Counted from the first letter of the stretch, positions 1-9,199 are shown. The stretch is DNA of 64,000 nt from Streptomyces sp. TRM68416 (GCF_014596915.1 NZ_JACVWU010000006.1:1-64000); one strand, 5' to 3'. The notes: generated by a model not told the origin, from the letters alone. Made by a program: numbers and translations.

Positions 1-384
1 GACCCCGCAGATCCCACCCCGGGCATCGCCATGGACCTGGGCTGGATCGGCCGTCCCCGGTGGGCCCCATTGACCTGCCGCGCCGGCATCCCGCTTCGCG
101 GACACGGCAGCACCGTCACCTCCCCCCGCCCTCACCGAGCCGCTTCATCACTGACCGGCTCCGGAAACCGTCGGCACACGCTGCCCCCACACCTCAACGA
201 AGCCACCCGAACCGCCCAGTTCCCGGCCGCCCTCGGCGGCGGGACACTGTACGGCAGCGACCTCACCGGCTTCCTGCACCTGCGCATGCGATCTGAGCAG
301 CGCAACGAGGCGTGGCAGTTGGCGTTCTCCTCCGGCCCGCCCGAGCGTGCCCCGCCGCAGGCCCCGGTCCCGTCCTCCGGCTGA
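1..384. other. No recognisable gene at the left edge
   Basis: I see no convincing gene in this stretch. All open frames have low-complexity, Arg/Pro-rich translations typical of non-coding high-GC DNA. It could hold the end of a gene that starts outside the window, but nothing in the translations is recognisable. Confidence 0.4.
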
Positions 385-1322
385 TCAGCCAACCCCGCCC
401 CGACCGCTTCCCTTGGTCGCCAGTCCACCGGCCGGCCCGGCGTCCTCGCCGGCCCGGCGGGCCTTCACGGCTGGCCGACGGACTGCGGCAGCGCCGCACT
501 TCGTTGCCGAGCCACGTGAGGGTACGGCGCATGGCGCGATGGTTTGCAAAACGGTCCCCTTCCACTCCCACCGCTGGTCATGGATCCGCTGCAGCAGCTC
601 GGCGAAAGCGTCACTCTCGAAAAAGAGGGCGTTGCACTCCAGCGGGATCCGCTTGTCGTTGATCACCACGGCGGGTGCACCGGGGCCGTCAGGATCCTTG
701 GCCCCCCGGCCCGCTCGCAGGCCTTCCGGGAGGCGGTCACGAAGGCGCGGTACTTCACGGATGTCACGGCCGCGTCGAACGTAGGACTGCGCAGGCCCTT
801 CACCGTGCCGGCCAGTTGACGCAAGTAGGTGCCAGCGCAGCCGTCGACGCTCTCCTCGGGCTGGTTGGCGTAGAGCACCTCGTGGTACTCCACGAACCCG
901 CCCTCCTCCAGTGCGGCGCGCAGCGCGTTGACCGCCTTCTTCCACCCGTCGCCGCCGCCCCGCTCGCCCAGGAAGGAAGCCAGGGCGCACCCGGCTCTCG
1001 CCCGGCCATCGAGCATCGCCTGCCGCCGGTGCGGGCCGCCGCCGGTGGTCTCGAACTCCTGACAGTACGGGCAGCGGGGGTCCTCATACGGGTGCACCTT
1101 CACCTGCGCGTCGGGATCGCCGGCCGTGATGATGACACCGTCCGCACCGAGCTTCTCCGGCAGTTCCTCCTCGCTCGCGTACGCAGGAGAGGCTTGTGGC
1201 CCTCACTGCCCGCACCCCGCCGGCATCAGCACCACGCCCGCACACAGCACAGCCCACCACCCGCCCGCAGAGACTCCCCTGGCGCAGTCTCCGACCGGGC
1301 GGACGCCTCCCCCAGCCCTCAC
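385..1322 (-). pseudogene. DsbA-like thioredoxin-fold lipoprotein, broken
   Basis: The remains encode a DsbA-type thiol oxidoreductase: a CPYC active site sits in DPRCPYCQEFE, followed by a helical insert. The C-terminal GAPAVVINDKRIPLECNAL looks like the family's cis-Pro region. An upstream hydrophobic stretch ending MPAGC suggests a lipoprotein signal, with GTG at 1322 as a possible start. Two lesions are visible. An in-frame TGA at about 1200-1202 lies just after the signal. A frameshift lies in the six-C run at 702-707, so the catalytic half and C-terminal half are in different frames. If intact it would act outside the membrane on disulfides. The homopolymer shift could be a sequencing error, but the TGA is a separate defect. 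Confidence 0.65.
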
Positions 1323-1768
1323 CGTCCGCGCTGGGCAGGAGCCGAGCGAGCGAGGACCAAAGCGGAGCGGACGTGGGGAACTGACCGCTGCAGTGCTCCT
1401 CAGCGAAGGCTGCGGTCTCCCCGTTCCTGTCCCGGCCGGCGGACCATCAGGCGGCGCGCACAGAGGAGCCGAGCCGCTGTCACGGCAGGTGCATGGGGCG
1501 CCGCATCCGGCGTGGAGAGCGGCGGACGCGAGAGTACCGGCGGACGCGGGCATCACGGTGTGGGCGGTGCCGTCGACGACGGGGCCGGGGCGGGCCACGG
1601 AGGCATGACCCGGCACACCCTGGAGGAGGAGACACCGGACCGCGGGCCCAACTGCCGGATCGCGGGGTTCGTGCGGAAGGAGGCCGCGGCCGTCAGTGCC
1701 CGCTCGGCCGGCGACAGCGGCCACAGCCGACCCCGCAAGGTGCCGTCGCCGCCCCGCTCCCGCACCGC
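1323..1768. other. Non-coding stretch left of the IS element
   Basis: No gene or structured element was recognised here. The open frames have the biased composition of shadow frames. The right boundary is the left inverted repeat of the IS982-type element. Confidence 0.4.
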
Positions 1769-2751
1769 CTAGACGAGTAGTTCCGATGTGGCTCAGTGGT
1801 CGTATGCGATCAGTGAGCGGGTGATGGGTGCGCCGATGGTGCGGTTGTGCCAGATGGCGCAGGTCATCGCCAGGATCCGCTGGGCCACTCGGACGCCGAC
1901 GCCTTCGATGGTGCGTCCGCCGTGCTGTTCGAGGTCGAGCTGGCCCTTGAGGGTGTCGTTGACCGACTCGATCAGCTGCCGCACCGTCTTGAACAGGGAC
2001 TCTCCTGGCCGTGGGGTGCCGCGGTTGCGGTAGGAGGGCCGCAGCAGGCTGATGCCGCGGGCGGCGAGGAAGCGGTCGAGTTCGGCGGCGATGTAGCCCT
2101 TGTCGGCCAGGATCAGCAGGCCGGGCCGGTCAGCGGCCAGGTACGGTTCATTGTCGATGAGTGCGGCCAGGACCTGTCGTTCGTCGCTCTTGGGGTCGGC
2201 CAGGGCCCAGGTGATGGGCAGTCCGGCCGGGGTGCACACCAGGTGCAGCTTCAGTCCCCAGTAGAAGCGGGAGTGGGAGCGGCAGTAGCCGTAGTTCGCC
2301 CAGCCGGCCAGGCCGGAGCGTTTGACGGTCTCACGCGAGCGGGCGCACTCGACGGGCGTGGAGTCCACAATCCACACATCGTCCAGCCACAGGTCACAGT
2401 CGGCGGCCAAGGACCGGATGGCTTGCTTGACCAGGCCCAGCGCGGCCCGCAGACGCTTGTTGTAGGCGGGCCGCTGGGGCAGGTAGGGGAACGGTCCGTG
2501 CAGGTGGGCGTGGGCGAAGCGCAACCAGCGGGCCTCGCAGTGGAAGCCCGGCATGGCCTGGGCCACGGCCAGGGTGACCAGTTCCGCGTCGGTCAGCCGG
2601 GGCGGCCGTCCGCGCCAGCGGGAGGTCTTCAAGCGGTCGTCGATGTGCACGTACAGTGCGGTCAAGAGGGTGTCTAACTCGGTCGTCACAACCCGATGTT
2701 GGACACCCTCCCTGCGTCCGTGAACCCCCGCATTCGGAACTACTCGTCTAG
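1769..2751. mobile_element. IS982-family insertion sequence, apparently complete
   Basis: A single transposase gene is bracketed by an 18-bp perfect inverted repeat: 1769-1786 (ctagacgagtagttccga) and its reverse complement at 2734-2751. The outermost ctag is its own reverse complement, so it may be a 4-bp target duplication rather than part of the ends; the element would then run 1773-2747. At about 980 bp with one ORF it fits the IS982 family. It is the only complete transposable element in the window and may still be active. Confidence 0.8.
1793..2689 (-). CDS. IS982-family transposase
   Basis: A DDE transposase of about 298 residues. The N-terminus (TELDTLLTALYVHIDD) and the core around VWIVDSTPVECARSRETVK fit IS982 proteins. 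Acidic positions that could form the DDE triad are VDSTP, LADKGY and the later LIESVNDTLKGQ helix. I chose GTG at 2689 because the longer frame, open to 2764, runs out past the right inverted repeat. The stop lies just inside the left inverted repeat. No internal stop or frameshift was seen. Confidence 0.85.
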   Translation of the reverse strand: MTTELDTLLTALYVHIDDRLKTSRWRGRPPRLTDAELVTLAVAQAMPGFHCEARWLRFAHAHLHGPFPYLPQRPAYNKRLRAALGLVKQAIRSLAADCDLWLDDVWIVDSTPVECARSRETVKRSGLAGWANYGYCRSHSRFYWGLKLHLVCTPAGLPITWALADPKSDERQVLAALIDNEPYLAADRPGLLILADKGYIAAELDRFLAARGISLLRPSYRNRGTPRPGESLFKTVRQLIESVNDTLKGQLDLEQHGGRTIEGVGVRVAQRILAMTCAIWHNRTIGAPITRSLIAYDH

Positions 2752-2918
2752 CACAGACACGCACACTGCGTCACCCGCAGCCCGGGGAAGGCCTCCATCC
2801 ACCCACACCCACTCAGCCCTTCACCCCCCGGCCCCACGAGGGAAATGCCCGACTCACAGCCATGCGCACCACGCTTCAGGCGCCGTGCGGCGGATCATGT
2901 GACCGCGACGGCACCGGG

Positions 2919-3560
2919 TCAGTTCCCGCCGGCCGCACCGCGCCCGGTTGTGCGGCGTTTCCGGCCCTCGGGCCTGGGCAGGACCGCCAGCGCGGTGTCC
3001 GCGACGTTCCGCAGCGCCTGCGGGTCCAAGCCGGCCTTGCCCACCGCTTCGATGCCGCGGACCACCGTCAGCAGCAGTGCCGCCAGCCGCTCCGGATCCG
3101 CAGCGCTGTCGATGTCGCCGTGACGCTGGGCGGCGCTGATCTCCGTCCGCAGCAAGGCCAGCAGCGCCGTCATGGTCTCGGCCGACCGTCCGGCGACCGT
3201 CGGGTCGTGCTGGGCCAGTTCCGCCGCGCCCTTGGCCAGCAGGCACCCGCGGCGCTCGGTGTCGGAGGCGGTGTTCTCCGCCATCAGGTGTACGTATCCC
3301 GACAACCGGGCCAGGGCCTCCGCGTCCGGGCCCCCTGTCAGCCGGCCTTCGGCCACCTCGACGACCGCGGTGCACCAGTCGTCGAACACGCGGTGGAACA
3401 ACGTGCCCTTGTCGCCGAACGCCCCATACAGACTGCCCTTGCCCAGGCCGGTCGCCCGGGCGATGTCGTCCATCCGGGTTCCCGCGTAGCCGGTCGCCCA
3501 GAACTGCTCCCGGGCCCGTTCCAGGACTTGGCGTTCGTCGAATGCGCGTGGTCTCGGCAT
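2919..3560 (-). CDS. TetR-family transcriptional repressor
   Basis: 213 residues with a canonical TetR N-terminal helix-turn-helix: GYAGTRMDDIARATGLGKGS then LYGAFGDKGTLF at about residues 24-56. A variable all-helical ligand/dimerisation domain follows. It is transcribed divergently from the SDR oxidoreductase at 3645. A 10-bp inverted repeat (3587-3619) lies between the two starts, the usual layout for a repressor controlling itself and its neighbour. The ligand is unknown. The Lys/Arg-rich last 20 residues look like an unstructured tail. Confidence 0.85.
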   Translation of the reverse strand: MPRPRAFDERQVLERAREQFWATGYAGTRMDDIARATGLGKGSLYGAFGDKGTLFHRVFDDWCTAVVEVAEGRLTGGPDAEALARLSGYVHLMAENTASDTERRGCLLAKGAAELAQHDPTVAGRSAETMTALLALLRTEISAAQRHGDIDSAADPERLAALLLTVVRGIEAVGKAGLDPQALRNVADTALAVLPRPEGRKRRTTGRGAAGGN

Positions 3561-3586
3561 GGTCTCAGGCTATTCGTTCTTGACTC

Positions 3587-3619
3587 GATCGTCCATTACT
3601 GCCTACGTTATGGACGATC
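3587..3619. promoter_or_regulatory. Inverted repeat, probable TetR operator
   Basis: gatcgtccat (3587-3596) and atggacgatc (3610-3619) form a perfect 10-bp inverted repeat with a 13-bp spacer. It sits 26 bp upstream of both the TetR start (3560) and the SDR start (3645), so it can serve both directions. Binding by the adjacent TetR is an inference. Confidence 0.7.
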
Positions 3620-3644
3620 CATTCCATAAATGAAGGGGGCCGCC

Positions 3645-4382
3645 ATGCCGGGCGTACTGCGGGAGAAGACAGCCGTGATCACCGGAGGGACCAGCGGGAT
3701 CGGGCTGGCCATCGCCCGCCGCTTCGTCCGGGAGGGCGCGCGGGTCTTCGTGACCGGCCGGGACAGCGATCGCCTCGAAGCGGCCGTCAAGGAACTGGGC
3801 CCTGCGGCCACCGGCGTACGATCCGACCTCTCGGTCCTGTCCGACCTGGACGCGCTCTACGCACGGGTCCGCGAGGAAGCCGGACGCATCGACGTGCTGG
3901 TGGCCAACGCGGGCATCGTCGCGGACGCCTCGCTCGGCGCCCACACCGAGGCGAACGTCGACCTGACGCTCGCCGTCAACATCAAGGGCACCCTCTTCAC
4001 CGTGCAGAAGGCGCTGCCGCTGCTGGCGCAGAACGCCTCCGTCCTGGTCGTCGGCTCGAGCAACAGCGTGCGGCCCCATGCGCAACTCGAGGTCTACAGC
4101 GCCTCGAAAGCGGCGGTGAGCAACCTCGTGCACAACTGGGCCCGGCAATCGCGGGAACGCCGGTTCCGGGTCAATGTGCTCAGCCCCGGGCCCACGCGGA
4201 CCCCCGGCCTCCTGCGCGCCGCAGGGCCGGACGCCGATCGGTTCGCCGAGGCCGTCGTGCCACTGGGGCGACTGGCCGACGCCGAGGAAATCGCCGAGGC
4301 CGCCCTCTTCCTGGCTTCGGACGCCTCGTCGTTCGTCACCGGCGCCGAACTCTTCGCCGACGGCGGCTACACCCGGGCCTGA
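3645..4382 (+). CDS. SDR-family NAD(P)-dependent oxidoreductase
   Basis: A classical short-chain dehydrogenase of 245 residues. The cofactor motif TGGTSGIG is at residues 13-20, NAG follows at the end of beta-4, the catalytic serine is in VVGSSNSV and the YSASK motif is present. The C-terminal FADGGYT is the usual end. The downstream ATG at 3645 is preferred over 3630 because the purine-rich gaaggggg lies about 6 nt before it. It is divergent from and probably repressed by the TetR gene. The substrate cannot be read from the sequence. Confidence 0.88.
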   Translation: MPGVLREKTAVITGGTSGIGLAIARRFVREGARVFVTGRDSDRLEAAVKELGPAATGVRSDLSVLSDLDALYARVREEAGRIDVLVANAGIVADASLGAHTEANVDLTLAVNIKGTLFTVQKALPLLAQNASVLVVGSSNSVRPHAQLEVYSASKAAVSNLVHNWARQSRERRFRVNVLSPGPTRTPGLLRAAGPDADRFAEAVVPLGRLADAEEIAEAALFLASDASSFVTGAELFADGGYTRA

Positions 4383-4682
4383 ACGACAGCCGGGGAACGC
4401 GGCCGGCCCCCTCACAGCAAAGGAGCGCACTCCGGGGCCGCACCCGCGCGTGAAAGGGCCCGGTGCGTCCGGAGACCAGACAGCACGCGGGACACACAGC
4501 GTGAAGAAGCTGCCCGACGGGGAACCAGGAAAGGACGCGGTGCTTCACCCCGTCCGACCGGCGGCAGGAGACCCTCACCGGCCCGCCGGACGCCCTGGCG
4601 GCCCCGGCCACGCCGTCCAGCCGGCCGCCGCCTTCCACCCCTGGGACCCGACCTCAGATCACCCGCCTCCACTGCACACAAA

Positions 4683-4875
4683 GCAAAATCGACATTGCGC
4701 AGGACAACATCCTCGCCGACGCCGAAGCCGTCGCGGTCATCGAGGAACAACGGCAGTCGCCGGGAAGACGCAGCCGCCCAGGCCCTCGGCCACCAGGCCG
4801 TCCGTCACGGCGCCAACATCCGCTTCAGCAAGACCGGCGCATCCTCGCCGAACCCGCCGGCGGGGACCGGCACTA
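4683..4875 (+). pseudogene. Fragment resembling IS21 helper ATPase IstB
   Basis: A frame reading AQALGHQAVRHGANIRFSKT, then in a shifted frame RILAEPAGG, resembles the segment after Walker A in IS21 IstB proteins (ALGHxAxRxGxxVRF...). Walker A and the C-terminal half are missing, and at least one frameshift is needed. The end abuts the GNAT gene on the other strand. Recognition is by eye, so this is only a probable relic. Confidence 0.4.
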
Positions 4876-5355
4876 GAGCGAATGCTCCAGCGTGACGGAG
4901 AGCCGGCGGAAGCCGTTGCGTTCATAGAAGTTGATCGCTCCGGAATTGCCCGCATACGCCGTGACCTCGGCCTTCGCGGCGCCGCACTCCTTCGCCCAGG
5001 CGAAGAACGCATCAGCCAGCCGGGCACCGAGGCCGCTGCCACGAAGCTCGGGCCGCACGAACATACTCACCAACGTTGCGATCTTCACCAGCCTCATCGC
5101 CGAGGGCTCCGCAACACCCCCCGTCAGACACCCCACGATCACCCCACCGCGGTCGGCCACCAGCACCAGCCGGTCCGGTTCCTGAATGGCCTGCGCGAAC
5201 CGATCCGGACCGTGTTCACGCGGCCAGTCCACGTTGACCGTGTCATCCCGGGTTCCGGCATCCTCGGCAAAGAGGCCGGCACTGCACTCCACCAGGCCGG
5301 GAATGTCCGCGGCCACCGCACGGCGAACCGTGATCTCCATCTCACGATCACTCAT
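4873..5355 (-). CDS. GNAT-family N-acetyltransferase
   Basis: 160 residues with a complete GNAT fold. The acetyl-CoA binding motif A is VRPELRGSGLGARLADAFF and the C-terminal NSGAINFYERNGFR is the typical beta-6/beta-7 region. The start at 5355 gives MSDREMEITVRRAV; the ATG a few codons later is also possible. The acceptor is unknown. The gene is intact although it lies between two degraded IS21 fragments. Confidence 0.8.
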   Translation of the reverse strand: MSDREMEITVRRAVAADIPGLVECSAGLFAEDAGTRDDTVNVDWPREHGPDRFAQAIQEPDRLVLVADRGGVIVGCLTGGVAEPSAMRLVKIATLVSMFVRPELRGSGLGARLADAFFAWAKECGAAKAEVTAYAGNSGAINFYERNGFRRLSVTLEHSL

Positions 5356-5529
5356 GGATGGCGAGAGTACCCGCAGCATCCGACAACCACCCCGCAAACC
5401 CCGCCAGCTCCCTGGGGCCAGGGACATGGGCTTCACGCCCTCAGCGTGACGGGAAGAACCGAAGATTACGTCATCGTCGACATTTTGACCGACCTTGCCA
5501 TGCCCGCTGTGTTTTGACGTCAACCAGGG

Positions 5530-6213
5530 GCCTGCGGTGGGACGGTGGAGTGCGCTTTCGCCGCAGCGGGCTATCTGTTCTTGCTGCGGCTGTCGTACTC
5601 CGGCAAGGCCGTGCACCAGGTGTTCGCCACCTGCGGCCAGGAGGCATGCTGGAGGGCCACGTGCACCCCCACTCACACCGGGGCATCGAACCGTTCCACT
5701 GCCGGCCCGATATCGAGGGCACCCACGAGAAGGGCGGGGGCGAGAGGCAGACCATGCCACTTTCACCGCAATCACTCTGTCCCCGTGATTGATCAGCGAG
5801 ACAAGGACGATGAGGCCCGCAAGCTCCGGGTGCTGCTGCACGCCGACGACCTCATCGTCTACGACGGACGTACAGGTCGTCACCCGGCACGAGCGCCTCG
5901 ACGACCGGCGCGAGTCCCGCCTGGTCCTGGACCACTGCCTCGACGCCCTGCAGCGCAAGCCAGGTGCCTTTCCCAGGTCGACCGCTCTGAAGCACCCCTC
6001 CCAGAGAGGCGCATCACTCCTGTCCACAACGAGTGGCGGGCCACGGAAAACGCCGCGCACAGCGACGCAGCCGACACTCGCGCGTTCATCAAAGCACTGC
6101 CGGCAAGGCGCATGGACCACCAGCAGGCCGCGGCCGGCCTCACCGCCGCCCACCGAGCCGGGACCCTCACCACGGACACGATCCGCGTTCGAAGCGGGCC
6201 CCGGCACGAATAA
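5530..6213 (+). pseudogene. Degraded IS21-family transposase (IstA)
   Basis: Pieces of IstA occur in order but in changing frames. LFLLRLSYSGKAVHQVFATC comes first, then FHCRPDIEGTHEKGG in another frame. ARKLRVLLHADDLIVYDGRT, VVTRHERLDDRRESRLVLDH and KPGAF...STAL follow, with HNEWRATENAAHSDAADTRA leading to the C-terminal end before the stop at 6213. The changes need several frameshifts and internal deletions, so the gene is dead. The N-terminal helix-turn-helix and first catalytic region are absent. Confidence 0.7.
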
Positions 6214-6330
6214 GGGGGACGAGGTGGGGTGCGTTCACGACCCGCCACCGCTGCTGGGCGGACTCGACGAGCTTGAAGACCATGGCCAGGGCGACGGTCG
6301 GGAGCCGGCCCCGCGCGCGACCGAGTGGAG
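6180..6330 (-). pseudogene. C-terminal fragment of a mutator-like transposase
   Basis: On the minus strand the frame reads ALAMVFKLVESAQQRWR, then VNAPHLVPLIRAGARFERG. This resembles the C-terminal segment of actinobacterial IS256/mutator-type transposases. Nothing upstream in this strand restores a catalytic domain. It overlaps the end of the IstA remnant, consistent with nested or abutting insertions. Confidence 0.4.
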
Positions 6331-7082
6331 GGCTTCGCTGTGGCGGCGTCAACGGGCCTTCTACTGGCCACCATTACAGTCATGAAGAATCCCAGACAAG
6401 TGAGCGAACCGCCCGCCCGCTCTCCCCTTACCGCGTCGACCCCGTTCGTCCGACTGACTTTCTACAGACACACCCTCACTATTACGAACCGGCTCTGACC
6501 ACTGTCCTGGGAGCGCACCAACCGCATCCCTCTGCGCGAGGCGACGGCCATCGAGCCGCGAGCACGAAACAAGTTCCCCGGTGTGGACGGAACTAGGACG
6601 GTGCACTACTACCGTGTGCTTCGCTGCTGGAACGGTGAGCGGGATTCACGAAACGCACGGGGCATAATCGACGCACAGGGAACCGGGGCGCCCACCGGCC
6701 CGGCGCACTGGGATGCCGAATTTCAGGCCAATGTCGGCCACGGGCTGCGCACACCGTACCCGTTGACCGAGGACCCCCGCCTCGACAACCGCACCCTGCT
6801 TCCCAGCTAGGGCTTTGCAGAAAACCGGCTCGTACGTACTCCACGAGCTGCGCATCCGCGAAGGCACCCCCCTTGAGCGGCACCGCTTCCTGCATGAACC
6901 ACCCATGCCCCAGTCTCCACGGCGACCGGACTCTTCCGCTTCACTGCTCACCCCCTACCCAGCAAGGTCGTTGCGAAGTTCGAGAACGCCGAACCTCCGG
7001 ATACATGGCCCCCTTCAGCCAACAAACCTTGTGCAGATGGCATTTCGCGAGCAGGTCGGTCCATAGATCAAGAACGCACGGT
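6331..7082. other. Non-coding stretch among IS remnants
   Basis: About 750 bp with no convincing gene. Short open frames (for example 6583-6810 on the plus strand) have no recognisable motif and no good ribosome-binding site. gggctttgcagaaaaccggc at about 6810-6829 resembles the terminal sequence of some actinobacterial insertion sequences, but no partner repeat was found. Confidence 0.35.
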
Positions 7083-7274
7083 TCACTCACCGAGGAAGAG
7101 TTCTTCAATCCTCATGTCGAAGAGCTTGGCGAGACGGAAAGCAAGGGGCAGGCTTGGGTCGAACCTCCCTGTTTCGATGGCGTTGATCGTCTGCCTTGAC
7201 ACGCCGGCACGCTGAGCCAGATCGGCCTGCGTCCAGCCCCGTTCAGCGCGAAGGTCCGTGATGCGGTTCTTCAT
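7083..7274 (-). CDS. Small XRE/Cro-CI-type DNA-binding protein
   Basis: 63 residues made almost entirely of one helix-turn-helix: RGWTQADLAQRAGVSRQTIN then AIETGRFDPSLPLAFRLAKL. This is the size of the stand-alone regulators often paired with a membrane protein. Its start overlaps the stop of the upstream membrane-protein gene by 4 nt, so the two are translationally coupled. It probably binds the two matching palindromes upstream of that gene and so controls its own operon. Confidence 0.85.
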   Translation of the reverse strand: MKNRITDLRAERGWTQADLAQRAGVSRQTINAIETGRFDPSLPLAFRLAKLFDMRIEELFLGE

Positions 7275-7669
7275 CGGTATCGGATCTTGCCGACCACGAA
7301 GACGACCACGAAGACGACTCCCATGAGCGCGGGGAGGACTGCGATATCGACGTCGCGGGCGACGAGGCCGGCGTCATCCGTAACGACATAGGCGAATCCG
7401 AGGATCCAGCCCACACCGAGGGTGACCGCCAGCGCATCCTGCAGGATCTTCCGTTGCAGCTCATCGAGCGCGCGGAGAAAGCGCGTGAAGGCGACGATCC
7501 AGCCGATGCCGACGGCGAGATTGACGGCAACGGCGGCCCAGCCCGCCACCTTCTGTGGCGTATCCCATAAGAGCTGCGGGCCGAACTTGGCCAGGGCAAG
7601 GGTTGCCACCCAGGCGAATGTCCAGAGCACCAGCCGAGCGCTCGTCTTGATCTCGTTATGCGTTTGCAC
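7271..7669 (-). CDS. Small integral membrane protein, coupled to an XRE regulator
   Basis: About 132 residues with four likely membrane segments (LVLWTFAWVATLALA, AAVAVNLAVGIGWIVAF, ALAVTLGVGWILGFAYVV, VLPALMGVVFVVVFVVG). The loop RALDELQRKILQDALA between segments 2 and 3 is charged. I chose GTG at 7669 because gggggtg lies shortly before it. GTG at 7678 is possible; GTG at 7702 would fall inside an operator. It precedes the XRE gene in a two-gene operon. Function is unknown; DUF2178-like helper proteins have a similar layout. Confidence 0.7.
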   Translation of the reverse strand: MQTHNEIKTSARLVLWTFAWVATLALAKFGPQLLWDTPQKVAGWAAVAVNLAVGIGWIVAFTRFLRALDELQRKILQDALAVTLGVGWILGFAYVVTDDAGLVARDVDIAVLPALMGVVFVVVFVVGKIRYR

Positions 7670-7690
7670 GGGTGTCACCCCCGGGCGCGA

Positions 7691-7708
7691 TGTCAAGGAC
7701 ACTTGACA
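7691..7708. promoter_or_regulatory. Operator 1 of the XRE/membrane-protein unit
   Basis: TGTCAAG-gaca-CTTGACA is a perfect inverted repeat with 7-bp arms and a 4-bp spacer. It lies immediately upstream of the membrane-protein start. Its centre is 41 bp from that of operator 2, close to four helical turns, so both sites face the same side of the DNA. Binding by the XRE protein is inferred. Confidence 0.75.
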
Positions 7709-7728
7709 CGGTATGGAGCATCACACCT

Positions 7729-7752
7729 CGATGTCAAGTGTGCTTGACATCG
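7729..7752. promoter_or_regulatory. Operator 2 of the XRE/membrane-protein unit
   Basis: The same half-site as operator 1 in a longer form: CGATGTCAAG-tgtg-CTTGACATCG, with perfect 10-bp arms and a 4-bp spacer. The better symmetry suggests the higher-affinity site. It also contains ttgaca, a good -35 candidate for the leftward promoter, so binding would block polymerase. Confidence 0.75.
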
Positions 7753-7779
7753 AGTGCCGTCTGGTCAGCCATACTGATT

Positions 7780-8065
7780 AGAAGCCGGTGACGACGCGGG
7801 GGCGGCGTTGACCAACCGACTCGGTGAAGACCACGAAGTGCATCCCGCCGTGGGCGCTGATCGCGGACATCCCGTTCACGAGGACCCGGTTCCCGGCGCG
7901 ACGGACGACCCGAGTCTTCCCCTACGCACTCCAAGGTGCGGCCGGTGACCGGGGCGGCGAAGAGGACCCCACCGTTCTACGCCTTTGCCTTGGTCCGGAT
8001 CGCCGGCCAGGTCTCCTCGCGCCAGGCGCGGACCGCCTCGTATCGTGCTCGACGGCCGCTTCGAA
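7780..8065 (-). pseudogene. Remnant of an IS630-family transposase
   Basis: Two blocks of an IS630-type transposase are visible on the minus strand. One is YEAVRAWREETWPAIRTKAK, followed at once by an in-frame TAG, then NGGVLFAAPVTGRT. The other, in a shifted frame, is GKTRVVRRAGNRVLVNGMSA then ISAHGGMHFVVFTES. Both match the order of the family's central DDE region. N- and C-terminal parts are missing. Confidence 0.65.
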
Positions 8066-8089
8066 GAAGGCACGGGCGGAGCCCGGGCG

Positions 8090-9016
8090 TCAGTTCAGGC
8101 GTAGGACGCGGCGGACGCCCTCGTGGCGGTTGAAGCCGTCGCTGCGCTCGTTGGGGCGGACCGTTACGGAGCCGTCGGGCAGGCAGTAGCCGACGATGCC
8201 GTAGCTGATCGTGGCGTTGGCCGTGTTGGGGTCCGGGGAGGGGGGCTGGTAGCGGCCGGGCGGGTAGCACGGGAAGCGGGTCTTCCACTGGATGGTGAGG
8301 GTTTCGGCCGGGTTACCCACGAACGGCTCGGTGCTCCGGCCGTCGGCCGGCGGGAGTCCCACCAGGCGGCGCATCGCCTGCCAGGCCAGGTACTGGGGAA
8401 CGGTGATCGAGCCGATGTGCCGTCCTTCGGGGCGGTGCACGGTCTCGTCCTCCTCGCGCACCCGCTCCCGTTGCTCCGCCAGGTAGCGGCGGGTGTATTT
8501 CAATCCCCTGCCCTCCGGTTCCGGTTCGTCGGAGTCGTCGAGGACCAGTCCGACGAGCCAATCGGCCTGCTGACCGTCGTCGTGCTGCACCACGTGGCGG
8601 ACCCGTTCGGCCTCGACCGCCGCTGTGTGGACGGCGGGGAGACCCCTGGCCGCGTGCAGCCGGTCGGCGAGTCGCTGCCACACGGTGAGGTGCCGTTCCG
8701 GCGGGTCGAAGGGGTACCGGTAAGGGTTCCTGGGGACCGTGTCGACCACAACCGCCGGATGCGTGGTCGCGAGCAGCTCCCGGAACGCACGCCAGCCCCC
8801 CAGATGCCGGACGCTCGGCGCCATGACCAGATCGTCGCGGTGCCCGGCGTCGGCACGCTCCTCGAGCCACTGCCGGACACCGGGCGCGAGCAGGGCCTCT
8901 ACGTCCTCCCGCCCCGGCATGTCATGCACCGGCAACCCCAGACCGCGCAGCGCCTCCCCGTAGACCGCGTACTGCGCGTCCAGACGGGCCCGCAACCCCT
9001 CCCCTTCGCCGTTCAC
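8090..9016 (-). CDS. Hypothetical protein, 308 residues
   Basis: I do not recognise this protein. It is a full-length, well-composed frame without signal peptide or membrane segment. It is rich in charged residues, with a conserved-looking centre (HIGSITVPQYLAWQAMRRLV) and C-terminus (ISYGIVGYCLPDGSVTVRPN). GTG at 9016 has aggag four bases upstream. It stands alone between two transposase remnants, so it may be cargo left by element movement. Confidence 0.6.
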   Translation of the reverse strand: MNGEGEGLRARLDAQYAVYGEALRGLGLPVHDMPGREDVEALLAPGVRQWLEERADAGHRDDLVMAPSVRHLGGWRAFRELLATTHPAVVVDTVPRNPYRYPFDPPERHLTVWQRLADRLHAARGLPAVHTAAVEAERVRHVVQHDDGQQADWLVGLVLDDSDEPEPEGRGLKYTRRYLAEQRERVREEDETVHRPEGRHIGSITVPQYLAWQAMRRLVGLPPADGRSTEPFVGNPAETLTIQWKTRFPCYPPGRYQPPSPDPNTANATISYGIVGYCLPDGSVTVRPNERSDGFNRHEGVRRVLRLN

Positions 9017-9199
9017 CTGTCTCCTCTCCCCCGCCGCCCGGCTTCCGGCGCCGGTCGCGCCGACCGGTCCTTACCCATCGGCGGCCTGGTCTGCACGGAG
9101 CAGACGGCGCATTGTCCGGCCGCGCCTCGGCCCGGCAGGGCGCGGGACGCCCCCGGCACGGCCAACGACCGGACGGCGAGGCGCAACTGCCCCGCCCCC

